From Acinetobacter sp. ANC 3929 (GTDB lineage: Bacteria > Pseudomonadota > Gammaproteobacteria > Pseudomonadales > Moraxellaceae): 64,000 bases of DNA. Numbering within the stretch: the first letter of the stretch is position 1; each line of letters starts with the position of its first letter. Below, one piece after another: positions 46,281 through 55,638 of the stretch. The notes under the pieces are model-generated. The model had not been told where the DNA came from. It searched no databases and saw nothing but the letters and a program-made list of their open reading frames with translations. A program made the translations under genes and the position numbers. The stretch covers positions 930,001 to 994,000 of the forward strand of contig NZ_KB850000.1 of NCBI RefSeq assembly GCF_000369405.1. Reading direction: 5' to 3'.

Positions 46281-46340
46281 ATATGCACTCGAACCATCAA
46301 TGAGCAAAATAAAGTCGCTATTATAAACTATAAAAAACAA

Positions 46341-46370
46341 AAACGCCCCAATCTTATTGGGGCGTTTTTT
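46341..46370 (-). terminator. Terminator after the cold-shock gene
   Basis: The arms AAACGCCCCAAT and ATTGGGGCGTTT are followed by T on the plus side and by TTTGTTTTTT on the minus side. It separates the cold-shock gene from the helicase gene. Confidence 0.85.
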
Positions 46371-46389
46371 ATTGCGTTAAGGCAACAAA

Positions 46390-46602
46390 TTAGTCTAAAG
46401 GCTGAACGTTTTCAGCCTGGAAACCTTTTTGTCCTTGAACAACACTGAATTCTACGCGTTGGCCGTCACGTAAAGAACGGTGGCCATCACCCATAATTGC
46501 GCGGAAATGAACAAATACGTCATCACCACCATTACGCTGAATAAAACCAAAGCCTTTAGTGTCGTTAAACCACTTTACTACGCCTTGTTCACGAGCTGTC
46601 AT
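46390..46602 (-). CDS. CspA-family cold-shock protein
   Basis: A 70-residue cold-shock domain protein with both RNA-binding motifs, KGFGFIQR (RNP1) and DVFVHF (RNP2). It melts secondary structure in mRNA or single-stranded DNA. GAGGA precedes the ATG. The 350-bp region upstream may contain a long 5' leader, as is usual for csp genes. Whether it is cold-induced or constitutive cannot be told from sequence. Confidence 0.93.
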   Translation of the reverse strand: MTAREQGVVKWFNDTKGFGFIQRNGGDDVFVHFRAIMGDGHRSLRDGQRVEFSVVQGQKGFQAENVQPLD

Positions 46603-46952
46603 AAGTCAATCCTCAGATATTGAAAGATAAGGACCTTCCGGTGTTGCAAACAGCAGAGCCAACAAGGTTTTAAAATATTTATAATTTTAAAGCTTGTAAT
46701 CATTCTGTAAAACTATCAACAATTTCCGGTTACATCCATTTGTTATAGAGTTTAATATAATAAAATTTAATTAAACACTTTCTAAAACGCATCGAGCTTA
46801 TCATGGGTTTATGATAATTAATAGAAGTTTTTTTAGTTATTTCCGATATTTCTATCTGTTTTTTTCAATAATTTAGCTGTTTTTTTAATGGAATTTTTCT
46901 CTCAAAAATTACGCGAAAATTTGTTAATATGATAATGAAAAAATCGATTTAG
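46603..46952. other. 350-bp divergent intergenic region
   Basis: Between the cold-shock gene (minus) and the tusA-like gene (plus). The first 80 bp next to the cold-shock start are mixed in composition and probably its 5' leader. The rest is AT-rich promoter sequence. I see no small gene or strong palindrome. Confidence 0.5.
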
Positions 46953-47198
46953 ATGAATATGAGCAACACATACAACTCACCTGTCATTATTGATGCTTTA
47001 GGACAACCATGCCCGATGCCACTCTTGATGTTGAAACGTGCTTTAAAGAAAGCCACCGGCTTACAACAATATCTATTGAAATCTTCTGATCCACATAGTG
47101 AAATTGATGTAACACGATATTGCCAAATTCAGCAACTTCAATGTCTAACTCAAAAAATTTCAGACACTGAATTTCACTATTTAATTGAATCTACGTAA
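46953..47198 (+). CDS. TusA-like sulfur-carrier protein
   Basis: An 81-residue SirA/TusA-fold protein. The hallmark DALGQPCPMPLLMLK at residues 15-29 places the sulfur-relay Cys before Pro. It transfers persulfide sulfur, for example for tRNA thiolation. A second in-frame ATG two codons later (46959) is also possible. It stands between the cold-shock gene and rpoH with no partner genes of the tus system. Confidence 0.85.
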   Translation: MNMSNTYNSPVIIDALGQPCPMPLLMLKRALKKATGLQQYLLKSSDPHSEIDVTRYCQIQQLQCLTQKISDTEFHYLIEST

Positions 47199-47329
47199 TT
47201 CTTTGCTAAACTCTAGCTAAAGATAAACTAGACAACTTTACATTTTTATACTCAAATTTCCTTAGTGATGAAGAACATTCGCATTAAGATGAAATTGTTG
47301 ACTTAAATGCCATCCTATAAGGAGACTCC

Positions 47330-48199
47330 ATGACTACTGACAGCAGCAATCAATTGATGCCCCTGTCATTGTCTGCGCCAGGCGTAAACCTTGGTGCATA
47401 TATCAGTACTGTCAATCAAATTCCAATTTTAACGGCCGAGCAGGAAAAAGAACTTGCTGAGCGTTATTATTATGATCAAGATCTCGATGCTGCCAAACTA
47501 TTGGTAATGTCGCATCTTCGCTTTGTTGTTCATATTGCACGTAGTTATGCAGGTTACGGATTACCACAAGGTGATCTCATTCAAGAAGGTAACCTTGGAT
47601 TAATGAAAGCGGTTAAACGTTTCGATCCGAACATGGGTGTTCGTTTGGTTTCTTTTGCCGTGCACTGGATCAAAGCTGAAATTCACGAATACGTGATTCG
47701 TAACTGGCGTATTGTCAAAATTGCGACTACCAAGGCACAACGTAAATTATTCTTCAATTTGCGTAGCCTAAAAAAATCAAGCAAACGTTTAACGCTAGAA
47801 GAAGCGAAATCGATTGCCAATGATTTAAATGTGACACCTGAACAAGTGTTAGAGATGGAAGGTCGCTTAACCGCTTATGATGCTGCTTTTGAAGCGCAGG
47901 GCGATGATGATGACGATACTCCTCATACAGCACCTGCGCTTTACTTAGAAGATAATCGTTACGATCCAGCACGTCTTGTTGAAGAAGAAGATTACGAACA
48001 GCAAAGTACCTCTGCCCTACATGAGGCCATGGATCAACTTGATGACCGTTCACGTAATATTTTACAACGTCGCTGGTTAGATGATGACAAATCAACTTTG
48101 CATGAATTGGCTGCTGAATATAACGTTTCTGCTGAGCGTATCCGCCAGCTAGAAAAAAATGCAATGGAAAAAATCAAAACCGCCATGTCTGCGAGTTAA
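47330..48199 (+). CDS. rpoH: RNA polymerase heat-shock sigma factor sigma-32
   Basis: A 289-residue sigma-70-family factor of the RpoH group. Region 2 is clear ([20 protein letters not shown] and [18 protein letters not shown]), with the RpoH-typical [21 protein letters not shown] box. Region 4 ends in the [25 protein letters not shown]. An AAGGAG precedes the start. It controls heat-shock chaperones and proteases. A terminator follows at about 48209-48238. Confidence 0.96.
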   Translation: MTTDSSNQLMPLSLSAPGVNLGAYISTVNQIPILTAEQEKELAERYYYDQDLDAAKLLVMSHLRFVVHIARSYAGYGLPQGDLIQEGNLGLMKAVKRFDPNMGVRLVSFAVHWIKAEIHEYVIRNWRIVKIATTKAQRKLFFNLRSLKKSSKRLTLEEAKSIANDLNVTPEQVLEMEGRLTAYDAAFEAQGDDDDDTPHTAPALYLEDNRYDPARLVEEEDYEQQSTSALHEAMDQLDDRSRNILQRRWLDDDKSTLHELAAEYNVSAERIRQLEKNAMEKIKTAMSAS

Positions 48200-48208
48200 G
48201 ATTAAATC

Positions 48209-48238
48209 AAACACAAGGGCTTTCAGGCCCTTTTGTTT
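48209..48238 (+). terminator. Terminator after rpoH
   Basis: The arms AAACA-x-AAGGGC and GCCCTT-x-TGTTT form a stem with one internal mismatch, after the rpoH stop. Confidence 0.7.
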
Positions 48239-48306
48239 GATCTGGCTTTGTTTAAACACCCGAATATGTTAAGTTTGTTTATCAAATTTCTAGTTCCATT
48301 CTCATT

Positions 48307-48672
48307 ATGTGGATAGCAATCTCTGCGCTTAATCTTGCGCTTGCGGTCATGTTAGGTGCTTTCGGTGCACATGGTCTCAAATCTTTTGCAACCCCTGAGC
48401 AACTGGCTTGGTGGAGTATAGCAACTCAATATTTCTTCTACCATGCGCTTGGCATGCTGATATTGGGTGTTTTGCATAAAACCACACCAACTTTTCCAAT
48501 AAAAATTCCTTTTATTTTGATGCAAATTGGTATCATCTTTTTCTGCGGTTCGTTGTACATTATGGCGCTTGGTTTACCTCGAATCTTAGGTGCAATCACT
48601 CCGATTGGTGGTGCATTTATGATTGCAGGTTGGGTGCTACTCGCATGGCAAGCAATCAAGCATGCGAAATAA
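48307..48672 (+). CDS. DUF423 inner-membrane protein
   Basis: A 121-residue protein with about four membrane helices and the DUF423 signature MLGAFGAHGLK (residues 14-24), as in YgdD. The function is unknown. It is followed after 9 bp by thiS, so the three genes DUF423, thiS and thiG may be one transcript. Confidence 0.88.
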   Translation: MWIAISALNLALAVMLGAFGAHGLKSFATPEQLAWWSIATQYFFYHALGMLILGVLHKTTPTFPIKIPFILMQIGIIFFCGSLYIMALGLPRILGAITPIGGAFMIAGWVLLAWQAIKHAK

Positions 48673-48681
48673 GGATTGATC

Positions 48682-48879
48682 ATGCACATCTATTTAAATG
48701 GCGAGTCAACAGACACATCTTGTGAAAACCTACAGCAATTGATTCAGAATTTAGCCTTAGAAGGCAAACGCTTTGCTGTAGAGAAGAACCAACAAATTAT
48801 TCCGAAAAGTAGACTTGAGCAAACTGTCATTGCTCCTGAAGATCGTATTGAAATTATTCAAGCTGTTGGTGGCGGCTAA
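48682..48879 (+). CDS. thiS: Thiamine sulfur carrier ThiS
   Basis: A 65-residue ubiquitin-like protein ending in the Gly-Gly needed for thiocarboxylate formation (AVGGG). ThiS donates sulfur for the thiazole ring. ATG 48682 is used because AAGGA lies six bases before it; a TTG at 48676 is an alternative. Next to thiG; thiF and thiH/thiO are not in the window. Confidence 0.93.
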   Translation: MHIYLNGESTDTSCENLQQLIQNLALEGKRFAVEKNQQIIPKSRLEQTVIAPEDRIEIIQAVGGG

Positions 48880-48902
48880 TCGGCTAAAAATGGAGTAAGC
48901 CC

Positions 48903-49688
48903 ATGCAAGATTCCCCTTTAATTATTGGTTCACGGACGTTTCAATCACGTTTATTGGTCGGAACTGGTAAATATAAAGATCTCAATGAAACTGATTTAGC
49001 CATTCAAGCCAGTGGCACTGAAATAGTGACCGTTGCAATTCGTCGTGTAAACATCGGCCAGCATGCCGACCAGCCTAATTTGCTTTCAGTGATTCCACCT
49101 GAGAAATACACAATCCTGCCAAATACCGCAGGTTGTTTTGATGCAGATAGCGCGATTCGTACTTGTATGCTGGCCCGCGAACTGCTTGATGGTCACAATC
49201 TGGTGAAATTAGAAGTTCTCGGTGACGAAAAAACCTTATATCCAAATGTGACCGCAACGCTTAAAGCAGCGCAAACATTGATTGATGATGGTTTTGAAAT
49301 CATGGTCTACACCTCGGATGACCCGATTGTTGCGCAAGAACTTGAAAGCATGGGCTGTGTAGCGATTATGCCTTTGGGTAGTTTGATTGGTTCAGGCTTG
49401 GGCATTCTCAATCCACATACCATTTCCATCATTAAAGAAAATGCCAAAGTGCCTGTCTTGGTCGATGCAGGTGTCGGTACAGCCAGTGATGCGGCAATTG
49501 CAATGGAGTTGGGCTGCGATGGTGTATTGATGAATACCGCGATTGCGGCTGCGCAAAATCCGATTTTAATGGCTTCAGCCATGAAGAAAGCGGTTGAAGC
49601 AGGTCGTGAAGCATTTTTAGCGGGTCGTATGCCACGTAAGCGTATGGCGAATGCGAGTTCACCTGAGACTGGATATTTCTTTAAGTAG
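48903..49688 (+). CDS. thiG: Thiazole synthase ThiG
   Basis: A 261-residue TIM-barrel thiazole synthase. It carries GTGKYKDL at the start, the Schiff-base lysine segment [15 protein letters not shown], and the phosphate-binding [12 protein letters not shown]. It builds the thiamine thiazole phosphate from DXP, dehydroglycine (or glycine imine) and ThiS thiocarboxylate. It follows thiS by 23 bp. A GGTGAAGG/CCTTCACC hairpin without a U-tract (49697-49724) lies behind. Confidence 0.96.
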   Translation: MQDSPLIIGSRTFQSRLLVGTGKYKDLNETDLAIQASGTEIVTVAIRRVNIGQHADQPNLLSVIPPEKYTILPNTAGCFDADSAIRTCMLARELLDGHNLVKLEVLGDEKTLYPNVTATLKAAQTLIDDGFEIMVYTSDDPIVAQELESMGCVAIMPLGSLIGSGLGILNPHTISIIKENAKVPVLVDAGVGTASDAAIAMELGCDGVLMNTAIAAAQNPILMASAMKKAVEAGREAFLAGRMPRKRMANASSPETGYFFK

Positions 49689-49746
49689 ATATAGATGGTG
49701 AAGGGATTACTCTATTCCTTCACCCCCAGATTGGCGTATAAACACT

Positions 49747-50238
49747 ATGAAAAATAAATTAAAAAAAATCTACTTAGTTAAAGTCTCACCTAACTTACAT
49801 GCAGCACCTGCTAATACAAGATACTTTATGCTTGAGGAAAATCAGATATACACTACAAACAAAGAAGAAATTCTGAGTTCTCCCCAAAGCATTATTGGAT
49901 ATATTTTTTTCTTCTTTTCATGGGAATTCAAAACCGATTTCTGTGTGATATTTCCACACAATGAATCCCTCTTTCTATTTCACAATAACACCTATATAGA
50001 AATTGAAAGAAATTCTGTACAAATTAAAAAAATTTTATTTTGGAGGATTATTACAATAAAAAAAGGAAATGAGCTGCCTATTTTTATTAAACTATTTACA
50101 CCACCCTATAGATGGTTATTCAATGATGGTATGTTTCCAGAAGCAGTAGAACCATTAATAGATTTTTTAATTAATGATAATTACGACTCGAAACTATCCA
50201 ATATGAAAAAATTATATCAATATATTTCAACATCATAA
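49747..50238 (+). CDS. AT-rich orphan protein, unknown function
   Basis: A 163-residue protein I do not recognise. It is rich in Lys, Ile, Phe, Asn and Tyr and is encoded by sequence much more AT-rich than its neighbours, which suggests recent acquisition. There is no signal peptide or clear membrane helix; a Phe-rich stretch (IIGYIFFFFSWEF) near residue 49-61 may be a buried strand. It converges with the broken HD-phosphohydrolase gene, overlapping its 3' end by six bases. Confidence 0.5.
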   Translation: MKNKLKKIYLVKVSPNLHAAPANTRYFMLEENQIYTTNKEEILSSPQSIIGYIFFFFSWEFKTDFCVIFPHNESLFLFHNNTYIEIERNSVQIKKILFWRIITIKKGNELPIFIKLFTPPYRWLFNDGMFPEAVEPLIDFLINDNYDSKLSNMKKLYQYISTS

Positions 50239-50848
50239 GTACAGTAGATTTTTCAAACTCCCTTTCGCTCTTTGCTCAAAATTCTTTTGAAAATACTCCG
50301 TTTGATACAGCGGTTCTGCTTGATAAAAATGCGCTAAAACTTCTTTTCTTTTAATAGAATAAACATCAGGATCAACCCAAGCATATTCCTGCTGAATCTG
50401 TTCCTCATATTCCGCAAAACGCTCAGGTGAAGCCGCTAGAATCGCTAAATCAATATCCAACAAAAATTGCAGATCTAGCTCATCAGTCGATGCATGCTTT
50501 TGCGTCGCAACAATCCATCGTTTTATTTTTCCAACGATATCTACTGGTAAATCTTGAACCAAATACTGTTCAAGCAGCTCAGCACTTTTTAACTCATTAT
50601 CTTTCGCTTGCGGATCATAAACCGCATCATGGAACCGCGACTGCAGGTGAATCATTCAAATCAGCTCGAATGGATTCAAGTAAAACCAAACATTCATATA
50701 AATGCTGAAGTGTATGATACGCCCGCTGCTTTTCACTGTAGGCAGCAATCAACTTATTAAAAATTTTCTGCGGCTCAGAAAAATGATAGTACTGATGCAG
50801 CTCAAACCACGATTTTTCTAATACGGTCAAATATTGCTGCATTGCCAA
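50233..50848 (-). pseudogene. HD-superfamily phosphohydrolase gene broken by a frameshift
   Basis: Two adjacent frames together make one predicted metal-dependent HD hydrolase of about 207 residues. The N-terminal part (50627-50848, 73 residues) has RAYHTLQHL. The C-terminal part (50233-50655) starts with the metal-binding FHDAVYDP. They join at GTTCCATG (50628-50635). Inserting a second copy of these eight bases restores an uninterrupted frame reading VPWFHDAVYDP, as in COG4339-type proteins. The simplest history is loss of one of two tandem 8-bp copies. As it stands the protein is truncated unless a ribosomal or transcriptional slip occurs. Confidence 0.85.
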
Positions 50849-50851
50849 TCC

Positions 50852-51115
50852 TCACTGGATCTCTTTATTAAGCCACTTTGCCAAAGATTCTGCGTCTTTA
50901 CGCTCTAAAAAAAGTTGATATAAAGTACAGGAACCAAACTCATGTTTCAGTTCCTGTTGACGCATCGGGTGATTACCAAATCTGAACCGTCGAGTGCCAT
51001 CCCGATCTAAAGGCAGAGCATAAACCCCATAACTGCGAGGCTCAGTCAAATGCCCTTTAATACTGACTTGGTCAGACGAAATTGCATGTTTTAATAAATA
51101 TTCTTTGGTTAACAT
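50852..51115 (-). CDS. Small conserved protein, unknown function
   Basis: An 87-residue protein, probably cytoplasmic, with an Arg-rich mid-section (DGTRRFRFGNHPMRQ) and a C-terminal helix. I recognise no family. It lies between yaaA and the broken HD gene on the same strand, with a 3-bp gap to the HD gene, so the two were probably in one transcript. No signal peptide or membrane segment. Confidence 0.6.
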   Translation of the reverse strand: MLTKEYLLKHAISSDQVSIKGHLTEPRSYGVYALPLDRDGTRRFRFGNHPMRQQELKHEFGSCTLYQLFLERKDAESLAKWLNKEIQ

Positions 51116-51136
51116 CCCACCCTGCCTAAGGCATAT

Positions 51137-51919
51137 TTAAGCTGCGTGCTGTTCATCTCGTTTAAAGACCAATTCTTTATTCGATGAACTTTCAGCATCA
51201 AAATAATACCCTTCACTATCAAATGCTTTTAATTGTTCTACTTGGCTTAATTTATTTTCAATCAAGTATCTTGCCATAAGCCCACGCGCTTTTTTCGCAT
51301 AGAAACTAATGACTTTATATTTTCCGTTCTTCTGATCCAAGAATACAGGCTTAACAATTTCGGCCTGAATGTTCTTTTCATTCACAGATTTATAATATTC
51401 GTCAGAGGCTAAATTTACCAATACTTTCGAATCAATTTCAGCTAAATCTTGGTTAATTTGATTGGTAATGATACTGCCCCAGAACTCATATAGATTATGA
51501 CCACGCTTGTTTTTTAATTTTGTACCCATCTCCAAGCGATACGGCATCATCAAATCTAAAGGACGTAATAAGCCATAAAGGCCAGACAACATCCGCAAAT
51601 GCTGTTGGGCAAAATCAATATCCTGATCGTTGAGATGATATGCATCTAAACCAGTATATACATCGCCTTTAAAAGCAAAAATGGCCTGACGCGCATTAGA
51701 AAAATCAAAGTCAGCATTCCAGTCACGGAAACGCTCTACATTTAGGTTGGCAATTTTCTCGCTTACCGTCATCAATGAGGCGATTTCTGTCGCTGAAAGC
51801 TTACGACAAACATCGATTAGCTGTTGAGATTGCTCCAATAAACGTGGTTGGGTATGTGTATCTGTAGGAAGTGCTGTAGTGTAATCGAGTGTTTTGGCAG
51901 GAGAAATTAAAGCAAGCAT
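51137..51919 (-). CDS. yaaA: Peroxide stress protein YaaA (DUF328)
   Basis: A 260-residue YaaA/UPF0246 protein. E. coli YaaA lowers intracellular free iron and DNA damage during peroxide stress and binds DNA. The signature SPAKTLDY at the N-terminus, the GDVYTGLDA segment and [17 protein letters not shown] are typical. ATG 51919 is used rather than the TTG two codons upstream. The length is normal. Confidence 0.95.
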   Translation of the reverse strand: MLALISPAKTLDYTTALPTDTHTQPRLLEQSQQLIDVCRKLSATEIASLMTVSEKIANLNVERFRDWNADFDFSNARQAIFAFKGDVYTGLDAYHLNDQDIDFAQQHLRMLSGLYGLLRPLDLMMPYRLEMGTKLKNKRGHNLYEFWGSIITNQINQDLAEIDSKVLVNLASDEYYKSVNEKNIQAEIVKPVFLDQKNGKYKVISFYAKKARGLMARYLIENKLSQVEQLKAFDSEGYYFDAESSSNKELVFKRDEQHAA

Positions 51920-52168
51920 AATCAATCAAAATAAATTTATCTTGGTGAAACTATAACAGCTGATAATTTTTAATGCCAATATGCTTTAGCTCAAACCTAA
52001 GCCTAATTGGGACGATAAACCGTAATTTTTTTCGATTATTAGTATATAAAAATGAGAAATTGGTTTTTATCAGTTGAGATTAAACATAGTTAATGCCAAC
52101 TGACAAAATGTTATTTTTCAAAAGAAAATTCATGATGCATACAAACCCTACCTCTCATTTATGTATGG

Positions 52169-53041
52169 CTAAAAACTATTCATTCTCTCTAGCTCACGGA
52201 TTAAACCAGAATGATCCAATTCCCCATCCCCAGCTACGATCATATTTTTAAATAGTTGATTAACCAATTCTGCAATTGGTAAATTTAGCTCTAATGATTT
52301 GGCATAGCTAATCGCTGTATTTATATCTTTATATTGGTTTAGGGCGGTACCTCCTGGTTTAAAATCTCGATTTAACATGCGTTCTCCATGTTGCTGTAAA
52401 ATTGGAGAATCAGCAAATCCCCCTGTTAATGCTTGCTTTAGTTTTGCAAGATCAGCCCCAGCTTTACTCGCAAGCAATAAGCCTTCGCTCACAGTGGCGA
52501 TAGTAGTAGCAACAATCATTTGGTTGACCAATTTAGAAAGTTCTCCACAACCAGCATTACCAACTAGAACAGGCCGTCCCATTGCAGATAAAACATTTTC
52601 AGCCTGTTCGAAGGTTGAAAGCTCACCACCTGCCATAATCGCCAAACTTGCATTTTGAGCACCTTTTTCTCCTCCAGAAACTGGTGCATCTAAATATTTC
52701 AGTGAGAGTTCTTTACATTTTTCACTTTGCGCTTTTGCAACCTCAACAGGTATTGAACTCATAACTATGACGATACTCTCAGATTTTAGTTGTGAAACTG
52801 CCCCAAACTCTCTAAACAAAACTTCATCACATGTTTTCCCATCGCTGAGCATGCAAATCAGAAAATCTACATCTTTTCCGACTTCTTCAAGTTCACTGCA
52901 AACATAGGCACCTGCTTCTTTTAAAATGTCTGCTTTAGAAGGTGTTCTATTCCAGACCTGAACCTGATGGCCAGCTTTTAATAAATTCATGACCATTGGT
53001 ATACCCATTATACCTGTACCAACAAATCCAATAGATGCCAT
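52169..53041 (-). CDS. HIBADH-family NAD(P) oxidoreductase (GarR-like)
   Basis: A 290-residue beta-hydroxyacid dehydrogenase. The Rossmann motif is GFVGTGIMG (5-13), the substrate loop is DAPVSGGEKGA (118-128), and the catalytic Lys is at 170 with Asn173 (SKLVNQ). The family includes tartronate semialdehyde reductase (GarR/GlxR), 3-hydroxyisobutyrate dehydrogenase and L-threonate dehydrogenase. In this cluster a sugar-acid substrate is likely. Its ATG overlaps the MFS stop (TAATG), so it is the last gene of the SDR-MFS-reductase operon. Confidence 0.88.
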   Translation of the reverse strand: MASIGFVGTGIMGIPMVMNLLKAGHQVQVWNRTPSKADILKEAGAYVCSELEEVGKDVDFLICMLSDGKTCDEVLFREFGAVSQLKSESIVIVMSSIPVEVAKAQSEKCKELSLKYLDAPVSGGEKGAQNASLAIMAGGELSTFEQAENVLSAMGRPVLVGNAGCGELSKLVNQMIVATTIATVSEGLLLASKAGADLAKLKQALTGGFADSPILQQHGERMLNRDFKPGGTALNQYKDINTAISYAKSLELNLPIAELVNQLFKNMIVAGDGELDHSGLIRELERMNSF

Positions 53042-54420
53042 TATTTCATCTCCGTAGCAGTACGTACTTTAAGTTGCTGTTGTTCTACTTTTACTACGCC
53101 ATTCTTTTTTAACTTTGCCAATAGAAGTAATCCCAAACCGCCAATCGCAACAAACCCAGCAATAGCGAGAAATGCCACTGTATAAGTTCCCGTCGTTGTA
53201 TATAAATACCCAGTTAAATATGGGCCAGTAAAACCACTTAAATTGCCGACAGAGTTAATTAAACCAATTCCGGCTGCGGCACCCACACCCGTTAAAGTCT
53301 GACCAGGAATAGTCCAGAAAATATTAATTGCACTAAACACACCAATTGCAAGAAAGATAAAGCCCACAATAATTGCCCACGGTTGGTTTACAATCAATGC
53401 AATAGCGATTGCCAATGCTGCCATGAGTGCAGCACAAGCACCGTGCTTATAACGTTCTTGTTTACGGTCTGAATGGAGGCTCCATAAAACCATCCCTACT
53501 GCTGCAAAAGCATATGGAATTGCGGTGAGTAAACCATTTTGAATCAGGCTAATTTCCATACCAAATGTGTTTCGAAATGACTCTAAAACACTTGGTAAGA
53601 AGAAAAACATCGCATTTGAACCAGAGGTAATTCCAAAGTAAACCATTGCCATGATCCAGACCAATGGGTTTTTAAACACTTGTTTAACCATTTCCCCTTT
53701 GGTTAAAGCAGCTTCTGTAGATTGGTCTTTTTCTCTTTCTTCACGCTCAAGCGTGGTCATTAACCATTGACGTTGCTCTACTGTTAACCACTGGGCCTCT
53801 TTCGGGTTGTTTGTTAAATATTTCAAGCAAACCAAGCCTAAAATAATTGAAGGAATACCTTCCAAAATATACATTAAGCGCCAGCCTTCATATCCAATGG
53901 TATTGCCCCATTGCATGAGACCTACGGAAATTGGCGCTCCAATAATTTGCGCAATCGGTAGTCCTAGGTAGAACGTTGCAAAAACACGTGCACGATATTT
54001 TGCGGGAAACCACAAAGTTAAATAAAAGATAATACCTGGAAAAAAACCAGCTTCGGCAATACCCAGTAAAAACCGTAAAACAATAAACTGCGTACCGTTA
54101 TGGATAAATCCCATAAGTGCTGCAATGATTCCCCAAGTAATCATAATTCGGGCAATCCAGATCCTTGCCCCAAAACGATGAAGCAAGATATTACTCGGTA
54201 CTTCAGCAATAAAATAACCAAGGAAAAATACGCCCGCACCTAAACCAAAAATGGTTTGAGTAATGCCAAGTGCATCATTCATGTGTAGCGCAGCAAAACC
54301 AATATTGGTTCTGTCTAGAAATGCCATAATGAATAAAATAATGAGAAACGGGATAATTCGATTCGAAATACGTTTGATTGTCTGCTCTTCGAGAGCAGTT
54401 ACATTTTTGATATCTTCCAT
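53041..54420 (-). CDS. MFS sugar-acid transporter (anion:cation symporter family)
   Basis: A 459-residue twelve-helix MFS permease of the ACS branch, which includes glucarate (GudP), galactonate and hexuronate importers. N-terminal RIIPFLIILFIMAFLDRTNIGFA is characteristic of that group. The loop between helices 6 and 7 is charged. Adjacent dehydratase and dehydrogenase genes point to import of an aldonic or aldaric acid. ATG 54420 is used because GAGAG precedes it; a GTG at 54432 is an alternative. Confidence 0.9.
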   Translation of the reverse strand: MEDIKNVTALEEQTIKRISNRIIPFLIILFIMAFLDRTNIGFAALHMNDALGITQTIFGLGAGVFFLGYFIAEVPSNILLHRFGARIWIARIMITWGIIAALMGFIHNGTQFIVLRFLLGIAEAGFFPGIIFYLTLWFPAKYRARVFATFYLGLPIAQIIGAPISVGLMQWGNTIGYEGWRLMYILEGIPSIILGLVCLKYLTNNPKEAQWLTVEQRQWLMTTLEREEREKDQSTEAALTKGEMVKQVFKNPLVWIMAMVYFGITSGSNAMFFFLPSVLESFRNTFGMEISLIQNGLLTAIPYAFAAVGMVLWSLHSDRKQERYKHGACAALMAALAIAIALIVNQPWAIIVGFIFLAIGVFSAINIFWTIPGQTLTGVGAAAGIGLINSVGNLSGFTGPYLTGYLYTTTGTYTVAFLAIAGFVAIGGLGLLLLAKLKKNGVVKVEQQQLKVRTATEMK

Positions 54421-54453
54421 AATAACTCTCACATCAAGTGGCGATCACTGCCA

Positions 54454-55425
54454 TTAATTTTGGGTATCTTCTATATGTGCCTGAATCACGCTTTCAAAAT
54501 TTTTATCTGCTTGGAAACCTAAAGATTCGGCATACTCAGCTTTCACCTGAACAGGCCAACTTTTAACAATACGTTGAATGGTTTTGTCTTCTTGCCATTG
54601 CACCAAATCAGTTGCTTGTTTACCCGCAACTTTTTCAAGCGCCTCAAGCATTTCTTTAACCGTGACCGTTAATCCCGGTAGAGGAATAATTCGGTTATCT
54701 TGAAGTACATCTGAAGAAATTGACGCCGCTTTAATCATTGATTCGACACAGCGCCGTGGTGAAGTCACAAAGACTGGAGTATCTAACGGTACTGGGCAAA
54801 CGGCCATTTCACCTTTTAATGGTTCGCGGATGATTGAGCTAAAAAATGTCGATGCCGCTTTATTGGGTTTACCTGGACGAACCACAATAGTCGGTAGTCT
54901 TAAAATACGGCCATCAATAAAGCCTTTTCTTGAGTAATCTGAAACCAGCAATTCTCCTACTGCTTTTTGCATGCCATAAGAAGACTTTGGTGTAACTACT
55001 GTCTCATCTGTCACAACTTCTGGTAATTGACCACCAAATACTGCACAGCCACTAGCAAAAATGACTCGAGGCGTGGTTTGTTTCTTTCTTAATTCTTCTA
55101 ATAAATTTAAGAGTCCATACAAATTAACATCCATACCTAAATCAAAATCGGCCTCGGCTGCTGAGCTCACCACAGCAGCCAAATGCCAAACAACATCAAT
55201 ATTTTCTGTAATATGAGCAACTGTAGTTTTATTGGTAATATCACCGACAATCACTTCAACTCTCGGATCTTGCGGCAAATCATCGCCTGCAAATGCATCA
55301 AACAGAATAATTTTATCGATGGGCTCAGGTTTATTGTTATCTAAAGTCAACCTGCCAGTTTTTAAGATCTCTTTGGCAATTTGTTTTCCAATAAAACCTG
55401 TTCCACCAGTGATTAGCACATTCAT
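54454..55425 (-). CDS. Extended SDR dehydrogenase (DenD-like)
   Basis: A 323-residue extended short-chain dehydrogenase. The NAD motif is GGTGFIG (7-13), and the catalytic Ser125 and YxxxK at Tyr150/Lys154 are present. The overall shape resembles D-erythronate dehydrogenase DenD of the four-carbon sugar-acid routes. It could oxidise a sugar acid at C2, or a uronate. It is the first gene of the three-gene minus-strand operon, about 210 bp from the LysR stop, where its promoter must lie. Confidence 0.85.
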   Translation of the reverse strand: MNVLITGGTGFIGKQIAKEILKTGRLTLDNNKPEPIDKIILFDAFAGDDLPQDPRVEVIVGDITNKTTVAHITENIDVVWHLAAVVSSAAEADFDLGMDVNLYGLLNLLEELRKKQTTPRVIFASGCAVFGGQLPEVVTDETVVTPKSSYGMQKAVGELLVSDYSRKGFIDGRILRLPTIVVRPGKPNKAASTFFSSIIREPLKGEMAVCPVPLDTPVFVTSPRRCVESMIKAASISSDVLQDNRIIPLPGLTVTVKEMLEALEKVAGKQATDLVQWQEDKTIQRIVKSWPVQVKAEYAESLGFQADKNFESVIQAHIEDTQN

Positions 55426-55638
55426 ATAGAGGTCCTTTCCTAGTTTTTCTTCACTTAAAAACTTTTGTAATTGTCGTGAATTAAACGATAAGGACTCCTT
55501 TCAATAATTTCCAATGAATAATTTCTAAATATTGATAACTTTTTAATATCAGTTTTATGTTGATAAATTTACTCAATAAAGCAAGTTGTCTTTCAACTTG
55601 CAAACTTCAAACCTACCCAGAGCTTGAGACTGAATACT

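Noticed and set aside
45129-46340. Longer helicase start at 46340
   Set aside because: It would begin beside the cold-shock terminator, and the conserved family start is MTSGFETL at 46280.
47754-48164. 136-codon minus-strand open frame inside rpoH
   Set aside because: It is opposite to a conserved sigma factor and has no start signal.
49697-49724. Hairpin GGTGAAGG/CCTTCACC as the thiG terminator
   Set aside because: There is no T run after it, so only a processing or stability role could be argued.
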